Shown: piece by piece, positions 23,817 to 34,800 of the stretch
Numbering within the stretch: the first letter of the stretch is position 1
Layout of the letters: each line of letters opens with the position of its first letter
Source of the DNA: Hypericum androsaemum
Lineage: Eukaryota; Streptophyta; Magnoliopsida; Malpighiales; Hypericaceae
Assembly (NCBI GenBank): GCA_963995505.1
Contig: OZ023198.1
Span: 6,410,558 to 6,474,557 of the forward strand
Length of the DNA stretch: 64,000 nucleotides
Reading direction: 5' to 3'
Program-made: the position numbers and the translations under genes
The notes under the pieces: model-generated
The model's input: only the letters and a program-made list of their open reading frames with translations
Told to the model about the DNA's origin: nothing
Database searches by the model: none

Positions 23817-25225
23817 ATGGCAGCAAGGAGAGGAAGAACCGGCCATGGAAGAGGAAACATGGAAAATTTTGGAGATGATCGAGATGCTAAAATTTAGGCA
23901 CTTTGGAGGCATTACGTCTTGAGCGTCAGGAGGCCAGAAGTGAACGTAGTTCAAGCCATGGCTATTCTAGTGATGTCTCAGAGTATGTGAATCCATTTTC
24001 TAACAAAGAAATTACCAATTTCTTTGACAGAGTTTCCCGAACCAAAGATTTGGTAAAGGTGGACATACCCGAATTTCATGGTCGTCTTCGACCAGATGAG
24101 TTTCTCGAATGGCTCAGTGGCGTGGAAAAATTCTTTGAGTATAAAGATGACCCGGAGAACTGGAAAGTGAAGCTCGTTGCTACTCGGCTTTGAAGTTACA
24201 CATCACTTTGGTGGGACAAAACTCAAGATATGCGGCTACGAAAAGGAAAACCCAAGATTGCCTCTCTGGAAAAGATGAAGGCCAGGTTACGTGAGAATTT
24301 CCTTCCTGCTGATTTTGCTCAAACCATTTTTGTGCAATTTAATACGTTGCAGCAAGGCAATACGAGTGTGGTCGACTATACGGAGGAATTTTACAAGTTG
24401 TTGGCAAGAATTAGCCACCAAGAATCCGAAGACCAGCTTGTTGCGAGATATGTCAACGGACTCAAAGCATCAATTAAAGATGAGGTCGAGGTGCACCAAC
24501 TCTTGAGACTTAATGATGCTCACCAATTGGCATTGAAAGTTGAATCCCAGTTGCAAAGGCGTGGGACAAGGAAGTATGCAGATATTCAAAGTTGCTATCC
24601 TCCAAAAGATGAAGTGAATCGCGAAGATGTTCCAAAGAAGGGACTTGACAAAGATGGCAGTAGTTCAACCCCCAAAAGCAAAGTCAGGACGTGTTTCAAG
24701 TGTGGTCAAGCTGGCCATTATATGAACGAGTGTCCCACTCATAAAAATGAAGCTCGTGCAGGAGTGGTAGTTGAGGAAGAGCCACATCTTGAGGATGATG
24801 GCCCAAAATATGATGAAGGAACCGAGCATGAACGAGAAGAAATCAGACCAGAAGAAGGAGAATGTTTGGTGATACGGAGAGTCCTTGTAGCCCCTAAACA
24901 AGACAATAACAAACCTTGGTTGAGGCACAACATCTTTCAGACGAAGTGCAGATGTCTTGGAAAGGTTTGCTCGTTAGTCATCGATGGAGGCAGCTTTGAG
25001 AACTTTGTGTCTCAAGAAATGGTGAACAATCTCAAGCTTAAAAAAAGGAAAGTGCTTTGCTTATTGTGCCACAATATGAATGCGAGGATCTACATGGAGG
25101 AAGAAGTCCATTGGAAATTATATTTCGGAGAAATGAAAATCATTTTCTTGATCATGAGAACGAAGTTTCCAACAAGTAGGCCAAATATTTTACAAACCCT
25201 TCAGAAAGGGTTCAAGATGGAGTGA
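23817..25225 (+). pseudogene. CHR-1 gag-protease remnant
   Basis: Gag forms the particle and binds RNA; the protease follows it. The natural start is probably ATG at 23817 (MAARRGRTGHGRG), but that frame ends at TAG 23895-23897. The rest is in another frame, from about 23903, so a frameshift lies between. TGA at 24191-24193 then interrupts the capsid part, probably from CGA by C-to-T change. Beyond it the frame is open to 25225. A capsid region (KARLRENFLPADF) is followed by a zinc knuckle CFKCGQAGHYMNEC at 24692-24733 and a protease-like VIDGGSFENFVS with the active-site triad as D-G-G (24983-24991). Soon after the protease start, coding sequence jumps to the integrase tail: the middle of pol is deleted. 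Confidence 0.85.
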
Positions 25226-25487
25226 AGAAGCTCAAAGAAAGTTACCAATCCTATGGAGGTGCTTCTGCTATCTATCAAAATTTTCAAGTCTTCACGGACG
25301 ATGATGTTGTTTGGATTCATTTGAGAAAGGGGAAGTTTCTTGCTGGAACATACAATAAATTCAAGGAGAAGACGATTGGTCCTTGTCAAGTTTTGAAGAC
25401 AGTAAATGATAATGGATTTGATCTCATCATGTATCTTGGAGAACTCAATTCGAACTCAGAGATGAGTTCTTTCCCGCCTGGGGAGGA
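25190..25487 (+). pseudogene. CHR-1 integrase C-terminal remnant
   Basis: The frame reads VVWIHLRKGKFLAGTYNKFK, then IGPCQVLKTVNDNGFDL. This fits the C-terminal region of plant gypsy integrases, with its conserved HLRK and Gly-Pro-Phe (here GPC) positions. It is joined almost directly to the protease start, so the catalytic core, RNase H and reverse transcriptase are gone. The frame runs into the 3' LTR and stops at 25513-25515. I see no chromodomain after it. Confidence 0.8.
25480..25487 (+). other. Polypurine tract of CHR-1
   Basis: GGGGAGGA stands directly before the TG of the 3' LTR. Confidence 0.75.
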
Positions 25488-25810
25488 TGATGCAGTGCAC
25501 GTTGCACATTACTAGATTTGAAGTATTCAGGGAGTTATTGACTTTCAAAGAGACGGCCAGAATTCAAGGAGACAAAAAGAAGTTTGACAGTCATTTGTTC
25601 TTTTGATTACTAGATACATTTGATTATTTACTCTCTGGTAGCTTATAAATACCTCATATCTTGTTGTTAAAAGGTAGATTTTGATTATTGAATATGTTAT
25701 GAATCAAGTTTGAGAATAGCTTTCTCATTTACTTGTAATTCCCTACTTGGAAGTCGAGTTTGCATCTACTATCGTATCATACTCTTTGAGTTGTTTCCAT
25801 CCCCTCATCA
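25488..25810 (+). repeat. 3' LTR of CHR-1 (323 bp, internally deleted)
   Basis: It has the same ends as the 5' LTR, but 121 bp after CAGTGCACGTTGC are missing; the join continues at ACATTACTAGATT. The TATA box is kept at 25644. Confidence 0.93.
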
Positions 25811-28800
25811 TTTTCTTTCCTAATCTATCATTGTATTTCCTTTTCTTGCATTTTCTTACCTTTTTTTTCTTTTTTTGGCTTATCTTCCCTTTTCTTGCCT
25901 TTTGTTGCCATATCTTGCCTTTTGTTGTTATATCTTATCTTTTCATGCATTTTTCTTTTTTTTTCATTTTCTTTCCTTCACTTGCCTTTTCTTGTATGTC
26001 CTTGCATTTTCTTGCCTTTTTTACATTTTAATGCCTTTTTCTTGCATTTTCTCGCCTTTCCTTTACTTTTTCAAGCCTTTTCTTGCCTTCTGTTGCCTTT
26101 TTATTCTTTTTCTTGCCTTTACTTGCATTTTCTTGCATTTTATTGCCATTACATGTCTTTTTCTTGCCTTTTCTTTCCTTTCATTCCTTGTCTTGCCTTT
26201 TCTTGCATTTTCTTTCCTTATCTTGCCTATATTTGCCTTTTGTGTCTTTTCTTGATTTATCTTGCCTTTTCTTGCCTTATCTTCCCTTTTCTTTCCTTTT
26301 CTTACCTTTTCTTTATTTTTCTTGCCTTTTCTTGCCTTTTCATGCCTTTTCTTTGCCTTTTCTTGCCTTTTCTCACCTTTTTTTCATTTTCTTTCCTTTT
26401 GTCCCTTTTTCTTTCCCTTTCTTGCCATTTCTTACCTTTTGATGCCTTTACTTGTCTTTTCTTGCCTTATCTTGCCATTTCTTGCATTTTCATGCCTTTT
26501 CTTCTCCTTTCCTCTCCTTTTTTTTATATCATTTTCTTGCCTTTCCATGCATTTTTCTTGCCTTTTCTTACCCTTTCATACCCTTTTCGCTTTTTATGCC
26601 GTTTCTTTCCTTCTCTTCCTCTTTCTTGCCTTTTCATGCCTTATCTTATCTTGCCTTTCATTTCCTTTCCATGCCATTTTCTTGCCTTTTATTGCATTAA
26701 CATACCTTTTTCTTTCCTTGTCTTGCATTTTCTTGCCTTTTCTTTCCTTGTCTTGCCCTTTCTTGTCTTTTCTTGCTTTATCTTGCCATATAATGCCTAT
26801 TCTTGCCTTTTCTTCCCTTTTCTTCCCCGTTCTTGCCTTTTCTTTCCTTTCCATCCATTTTTCTTGCCTTTTCTTGACTTTTTTTTACTTTCTCATGCAT
26901 TATTTTGCTTTTTCAGAATTTTTTCTTGCTTTTTCTTTTCTTTTCTTACTATTTTTTTCCTTGCTTTTTCTTGGCTTTTCTCGCCTTGTCTAACCATTTC
27001 TTGCCTTTACTTGCCTAATCTTGCATTTTTTGCCTTTGACTACTTTTTATGCCCTTTTCTTGCATTTTTTTCCTTATCTTTCATTTTCTTGCATTTCCTT
27101 GCAATTTCTTGGCTTTTCATGCCTTTTCCTTGCCTTTTCTCTTTTTCTTACATTTTCTTATCTTTTCCGGTCTTTTCTTGACTATTCTTTCTTTTTCATG
27201 CCTTTTCCTTGCCTTTTCTTGCTCTTTCTTTCCTTCTCTTGGTCATTCTTGCCATTTTTTGCTTTTTCTTGCATTTTCTTTCCTATTCACACCTTTTTCT
27301 TGCCTTTTCTTACTATTTCCTGCCTTTTCTTGCCATATCTTCCCTTTTCTTGCCTTTTTTTGGCCTTTCTTGCCTTTTCATGCCTTTTCTTGCATTTTCT
27401 TGGCTTTCATGCCTTGTCATGCCTTTTCCTGGATTTTTTTTTCTTGCCTTTCCTTGCCCTTTCCATCATTTTCTTGCCTTTCTATATTTTTTTCTTGTCT
27501 TATCTTGCCTTTTCATGTCCTTTTCATTTATCATGCCTTTTCTTGCCCTTTCTAGTCTTCTCTTGCCCTTTCCTACCTTTGCTCGACTTTTCTGACCTTA
27601 TCATGCCATTTCGGGCCTTTTCATGCCTTTTTCATGCACTTTCTTTCATTTTCTTGCCTTATCTTTCCTTGTCTTGCCATTTCTTGCCTTTTTTATCTTG
27701 CCTTTTCTTGCATTTTGTTGCCTTTTCTTACCTTTTCTTGGCTTTTCATGCCTTTTTCTTATATTTTCTTTATTTTTTGCCTTCTCTTGCCTCTTCTTCC
27801 ATATCCTTGCATTTTCTTGCCTTTTTTCTGCCTTTTCTTTCCTTTTTCCTGCCTTTTCTTGCCTTATCTATCTTTTTCTTATATTTTCTTGTGTTTTCTT
27901 GCCTTTTCATACTTTTTTCTTACCTTATCTTGCCTTTTCTTACATTATCTTGCCTTTTCATGCCTTTTTCTTACATTTTCTTACCTTTTCTTGCCTTTCC
28001 TTACATTTTTTTGCCTTTTTTTGCATTTTCTTGTCTTTTCTTGCCTTATCTTTCTTTGTCTTGCCATTTCTTGGTTTTTCTTGCCTTTTGCCTTTACTTG
28101 CCTTTTGTTGCCTTTTCTTATCTTTTTTGCCTTATCTTGCCTTTTCATGCCTCTTTCTTATCTTTTCTTCATTTTCTTGCCTTCTCTTGCCTCTTCTTGC
28201 ATTTTCTTTCCCTTTTCTTGCTTTATCTATCCTTTTCTTATGTTTTCTTTTATTTTTTTGACTTTTCTTGACTTTTCTTCCCTTTTTATTGTCGTTTCTT
28301 GCCTATTCTTGCCTTTTTCATGCATTTTCTTGCCTTTACTTGCCTTTCCTTGGCTTATCTTGAGTTATCCTGCCTTTGTCTTGCCTTTTCTTTTCTTATC
28401 TTGCGTTCACTTGCATTATTTTTCCTTTTTATGCCCTTGCCTTTTCTTGCATTATCTTGCCTTTTCAAGCCTTTTTCTTACATTTTCTTACCTTTTCTTG
28501 CCTTTTTTTCCATTTTCTGGTCTTTTCTTGCCTTATCTTTCCTTGTCTTGCCATTTCTTGTGTTTTCTAGCCTTTATTTCCTTTTCTTGCCTTTACTTGC
28601 CTTTTGTTGGCTTTTCTTACCTTTTTTTGCCTTATCTTGCCTTTTCATGCCTCTTTCTTATAATTTCTTAATTTTCTTGCTTCTCTTGCCTCTTCTTGCA
28701 TTTTCTTGCCTTTTTCTTGCTTTATCTGTCCTTTTCTTGTGTTTTCTTTTATTTTCTTGACTTTTCTTACCTTTTCTTCCCTTTTTATTGTCTTTTCTTG

Positions 28801-31800
28801 CCTATTCTTGCCTTTTTCATGCCTTTTCTTGCCTTTACTTGCCTTTTCTTGGCTTATCTTGAGTTATCATTCCTTTTCATGCCTTTTTCTTGCCTTTTTT
28901 TTCTTATCTTGCGTTCACTTGCATTATTTTACCTTTTTATGCCCTTTTTTCCTTTTTTTTCTTTCCTTTTTTGGCCTTATCTTACCATTTCTTGCCTTTA
29001 CTTGCCTAATCTTGCATTTTTTTTCCTTTTCCTTCTTTTTATTCATTTTCCTTGCATTTTCTAGCCTTTTTCTAGCCTCATCTTTCCTTTTCTTGCCCTT
29101 TCTTGCCTTTTAATGCCATTTCTTGCATTTTCTTGCCTTATCTTGGCTTTTCTTGCCATATCTTGCCCTTTCATGCCTTTTTCTTGACTTTTCTTGCCTT
29201 ATCTTGCCTTTTCTTGCATTATTGTACCTTTCCATGCCTTTCCTTAACTTTTTCTAGCCTTTTCTTGCCTTATCTTTCCTTTTCATGCCATTTTCTTGCA
29301 TTTTCTAGCCTTCTCATGCCTTTTCTTTCCTCATCTTGCCTTTTCATGCCTTATCTTGCCTTTCGTTTCCATTTCTTGCCATTTTCTTACCTTTTATTGC
29401 CTTTTCATACCTTTTTCTTCCCTTTTCTTTCCTAACCATGCGTTTTCTTGCATTTTCATGCCCTTTCTTGACCTTTTTTGCTGTTTCTAGCCATTTCATA
29501 ACTTTTTTTGCATTTTCTGTCCTTTTCTTGCCTTCCTTTACATTTTCTAACCTTTTCTTGTCTTATCTTTCCTTGTCCTGCCATTTTATACCTTTTCTTT
29601 TCTTTTCCTGCCTTATCTTGACTTTTCTTACCTTATCTTACCTTTTTCTTATATTTTCTTCATTTTTTCCCTTCTCTTACCTTTTCTTGCATATCCTTGC
29701 ATTTTCTTGCCTTTTCTTGCTTTCTCTATCCTTTTCTTGTGTTTTATTGCCTTATCTTGCTTTCTCTTCCATTATTTTGCCTTTTCATGATTTTTCATAG
29801 CGTTTTCTTACCTTTTCTGGCCTTATCTTACCATTTCTTGCCTTTACTTGCCTAATCTTGCATTTTTTTGCCTTCGACTACTTTTTATGCCCTTTCCTTG
29901 TATTTTCTTGGCTTTTCATGCCTTTTCCTTGCCTTTTCTCGTTTTCTTACCTTTTCTTATCTTTTCTGGTCTTTTCTTGACTATTCTTTCTTTTTCATGC
30001 CTTTTCCTTGCCGTTTCTTGCTCTTTCTTGCCTTCTCTTGGTCATTCTTGCCATTTTTTGCTTTTTCTTGTATTTTCTTTCCTTTTCACGCATTTTTCTT
30101 GCCTTTTCTTACTGTTTCCTGCCTTTTCTTGCCATATCTTACTTTTCTTGCCTTTTTTTGCTCTTTCTTGCATTTTCATGCCTTTTCTTGCATTTTCTTG
30201 CCTTTTCTTGTCTTTTCATGCCTTGTCATGCCTTTTCCTGCATTTTTTTACCTGTTTTACTTTTTCTTGCCTTTCCTTACCCTTTCTGGCCTTTAATTGC
30301 ATTTTCATGCCTCTTTACACTCTTTTTCTTGCCTTTACATGCCTTTTCTAGCCTTTTATTTCCTTTCCATGCCTTTTCTTATCTTTTCGTATCTTTTCTT
30401 GCCTTATCTTGCCTTTTCTTGCTTTTCCTTGCCCTTTCTATCCTTTTCTTGCCTTTCTATATCTTTTTTTTGTCTTATCTTTCCTTTTCATGTCCTTTTC
30501 ATTTATCATGCCTTTTCTTGACCTTTCTAGTCTTCTCTTGCCCTTTCCTACCTTTGCTTGACTTTTCTGACTTTATCATGCCATTTCGGGCCTTTTCATG
30601 CCTTTTTGATGCACTTTCTTTCATTTTCTTGCCTTATCTTTCCTTGTCTTGCCATTTCTTGCCTTTTTTTATCTTGCCTTTTCTTGCATTTTGTTGCCTT
30701 TTCTTACCTTTTCTTGGCTTTTCTTGCCTTTTCATGCCTTATTCTTATATTTTCTTCATTTTTTTGCCTTCTCTTGCCTCTTCTTCCATGTCCTTGCATT
30801 TTCTTGCCTTTTTTCTGCCTTTTCTTGCCTTTTTCCTGCCTTTTCTTGCCTTATCTGTCTTTTTCTTATGTTTTCTTGTGTTTTCTTGCCTTTTCATGCT
30901 TTTTTCTTACTTTATCTTGCCCATTCTTGCATTATCTTGCATTTTCATGCCTTTTTCTTACATTTTCTTACCTTTTCTTGCCTTTCGTTACATTTTCTTG
31001 CCTTTTTTTCATTTTCTTATCTTTTCTTCCCTTATCTTTCCATAGCTTGCCATTTCTTGTGTTTTCTTGCCTTTTTTTCCTTTTCTTCCCTTTACTTGCC
31101 TTTTGTTGCCTTTTCTTACATTTTTTTGGCTTATCTTGCCTTTTCATACCTCTTTCTTATCTTTTCTTCATTTTCTAGACTTCTCTTGCCTATTCTTGCC
31201 TTTTTCATGCCTTTTCTTGCCTTTACTTGCCTTTTCTTTGATTATCTTGAGTTATCATGCCTTTTCATACCTTTTTCTTACCTTTTCTTTTCTTATCTTG
31301 CGTTCACTTGCATTATTTTACCTTTTTATGCGCTTTTTTCCCTTTTTTTTTCTTTCCTTCTTTGGCCTTATCTTACCGTTTCTTGCCTTCACTTGCCTAA
31401 TCTTGCATTTTTTTTTCCTTTTCCTTCTTTTTATTCATTTTCCTTGCATTTTCTTGCCTTTTTCTTGCCTTATCTTTCCTTTTCTTGCCCTTTCTTGCCT
31501 TTTAATGCCATTTCTTGCATTTTCTTGCCTTATCTTGGCTTTTCTTGCCATATCTTGCCCTTTCATGCCTTTTTCTTGACTTTTCTTGCCTTATCTTGCC
31601 TTTTCTTGCATTATCGTACCTTTCCATGCCTTTCCTTAACTTTTTCTAGCCTTTTCTTGCCTTATCTTTCCTTTTCATGCCATTTTCTTGCATTTTCTAG
31701 CCTTCTCATGCCTTTTCTTTCCTCATCTTGCCTTTTCATGCCTTATCTTGCCTTTCCTTTCCATTTCTTGCCATTTTCTTGCCTTTTATTGCCTTTTCAT

Positions 31801-34800
31801 ACCTTTTTCTTCCCTTTTCTTTCCTAACCATGCCTTTTCTTGCATTTTCATGCCCTTTCTTGACCTTTTTTGCTGTTTCTTGCCTTTTCATAACTTTTTT
31901 TGCATTTTCTGTCCTTTTCTTGCCTTCCTTTACATTTTCTAACCTTTTCTTGTCTTATCTTTCCTTGCCCTGCCATTTTTTACCTTTTCTTTCCTTTTCT
32001 TGCCTTATCTTGACTTTTCTTACCTTATCTTACCTTTTTCTTATATTTTCTTCATTTTTTCCCTTCTCTTACCTTTTCCTGCATATCCTTGCATTTTCTT
32101 GCCTTTTCTTGCTTTCTCTATCCTTTTCTTGTGTTTTATTGGCTTATCTTGCTTTCTCTTCCATTATTTTGCCTTTTCATGATTTTTCATAGCGTTTTCT
32201 TACCTTTTCTGGCCTTATCTTACCATTTCTTGCCTTTACTTGCCTAATCTTGCATTTTTTTACCTTCGACTACTTTTTATGCCCTTTCCTTGTATTTTCT
32301 TGGCTTTTCATGCCTTTTCCTTGCCTTTTCTCTTTTTCTTACCTTTTCTTATCTTTTCTGGTCTTTTCTTGACTATTCTTTCTTTTTCATGCCTTTTCCT
32401 TGCCGTTTCTTGCTCTTTCTTGCCTTCTCTTGGTCATTCTTGCCATTTTAAGCTTTTTCTTGTATTTTCTTTCCTTTTCACGCATTTTCTTGCCTTTTCT
32501 TACTGTTTCCTGCCTTTTCTTGCCATATCATCCTTTTCTTGCCTTTTTTAACCCTTTCTTGCATTTTCATGCCTTTTCTTGCATTTTTTTGCCTTTTCTT
32601 GTCTTTTCATGCCTTGTCATGCCTTTTCCTGCATTTTTTTACCTTTTTTACTTTTTCTTGCCTTTCCTTACCCTTTCTGGCCTTTAATTGCTTTTTCATG
32701 CCTTTTTACACTATTTTTCTTTCCTTTACATGCCTTTTCTAGCCTTTTATTTCCTTTCCATGCCTTTTCTTGTGTTTTCGTATCTTTTCTTGCCTTATCT
32801 TGCCTTTTCTTGCTTTTCCTTGCCCTTTCTATCCTTTTCTTGCCTTTCTATATCTTTTTTTTGTCTTATCTTTCCTTTTCATGTCCTTTTCATTTATCAT
32901 GCCTTTTCTTGACCTTTCTAGTCTTCTCTTGCCCTTTCCTACCTTTGCTTGACTTTTCTGACTTTATCATGCCATTTCGGGCCTTTTCATGCCTTTTTGA
33001 TGCACTTTCTTTCATTTTCTTGCCTTATCTTTCCTTGTCTTGCCATTTCTTGCCTTTTCTTGCATTTTGTTGCCTTTTCTTACCTTTTCTTGGCTTTTCT
33101 TGCCTTTTCATGCCTTATTCTTATATTTTCTTCATTTTTTTGCCTTCTCTTGCCTCTTCTTCCATATCCTTGCATTTTCTTGCCTTTTTTCTGCCTTTTC
33201 TTGCCTTTTTCCTGCCTTTTCTTGCCTTATCTGTCTTTTTCTTATGTTTTCTTGTGTTTTCTTGCCTTTTCATGCTTTTTTCTTACCTTATCTTGCCCAT
33301 TCTTGCATTATCTTGCATTTTCATGCCTTTTTCTTACATTTTCTTACCTTTTCTTGCCTTTCGTTACATTTTCTTGCCTTTTTTTCATTTTCTTATCTTT
33401 TCTTGCCTTATCTTTCCATAGCTTGCCATTTCTTGTGTTTTCTTGCCTTTTGTTGCCTTTTCTTACCTTTTTTTGGCTTATCTTGCCTTTTCATGCCTCT
33501 TTCTTATCTTTTCTTCATTTTCTAGCCTTCTCTTGCCTCTTCTTGCATTTTCTTGCCTTTTTCTTGCTTTATCTGTCTTTTTCTTTTATTTTCTTGCCTT
33601 TTCTTCCCTTTTTATTATCTTTTCTTGCCTATTCTTGCCTTTTTTATGCCTTTACTTGCCTTTTCTTGGCTTATCTTTAGTTATCCAGCCTTTTCATGCC
33701 TTTTTCTTGCCTTTTCTTTTCTTATCTTGCGTTCACTTGCATTATTTTGCCTTTTTATGCTCTTTTTTTCCTTTTTTTTTCTTGCGTTTTTTGGCCTTAT
33801 CTTACCATTTCTTGCCTTTACTTGCCTAATCTTGCATTTTTTTTGCCTTTTCCTACATTTTATTCATTTTCCTTGCATTTTCTAGCCTTTTTCTTGCCTT
33901 ATTTTTCCTTTTCTTGCCCTTTCTTGCCTTTTAATGCCATTTCTTGCATTTTCTTGCCTTATCTTGGCTTTTCTTGCCATATCTTGGCCTTTCATGCCTT
34001 TTTCTTAACTTTTCTTGCCTTATCTTGCCTTTTCTTGCATTATCGTACCTTTCCATGCCTTTCCCTAACTTTTTCTAGCCTTTTCTTGCCTTATCTTTCC
34101 TTTTCAGGCCATTTTCTTGCATTTTCTAGCCTTTTCTTTCCTCATCTTACCTTTTCATGCCTTATCTTGCCTTTTCATGTCCTCTTCATTTATCATGCCT
34201 TTTCTTGCCCTTTCTAGTCTTCTCTTGCCCTTTCTAGTCTTCTCTTGCCCTTTCCTACATTTGCTTGACTTTTCTGACTTTATCTTGCCATTTTGGGCCT
34301 TTTCATGCCTTTTTCATGCACTTTCTTTCATTTTCTTGCCTTATCATTCCTTGTCTTGCCATTTCTTACCTTTTTTAATCTTGCCTTTTCTTGCATTTTG
34401 TTGCCTTTTATTACCTTTTCTTGGCTTTTCTTGCCTTTTCCTGCCTTTTTCTTATATTTTCTCCTTTTTTTGCCTTCTCTTACCTCTTCTTACATATCCT
34501 TGCATTTTCTTGCCTTTTCTTGCTTTCTCCCTCCTTTTCTTGTGTTTTATTGCCTTATCTTGCTTTCTCTTTCATTATTTTGCCTTTTCATGATTTTTCC
34601 TTGCTTATTCTTGCCTTTTCTGGCCTTATCTTACCATTTCTTGCCTTTACTTGCCTAATCTTGCATTTTTTGCCTTTGACTACTTTTTATGCCCTTTTTT
34701 GTATTTTTTTTCCTTATCTTGCTTTTCTTGCGTTTCCTTGCATTTTCTTGGCTTTTCATGCCTTTTTCTTGCCATTTCTTGCATTTTCTTGCCTTTTCTC

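Larger units (their letters stand above)
23329..25810 (+). mobile_element. CHR-1: compact chromovirus-like Ty3/gypsy deletion derivative
   Basis: Both ends are present: 5' LTR 23329-23772, initiator-Met primer site, gag-protease remnant, integrase C-terminus, polypurine tract, 3' LTR 25488-25810. LTRs begin TGATGCAGTGCACGTTGC and end CCCCTCATCA. The element is 2482 bp; reverse transcriptase, RNase H and the integrase core are deleted. TTTTC flanks both sides. By hand count the shared 323 bp of the LTRs differ at about 15 sites, so the insertion is not recent. The clade (chromovirus) is inferred from the short LTRs, the tRNA-Met primer and the integrase tail. Confidence 0.9.
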
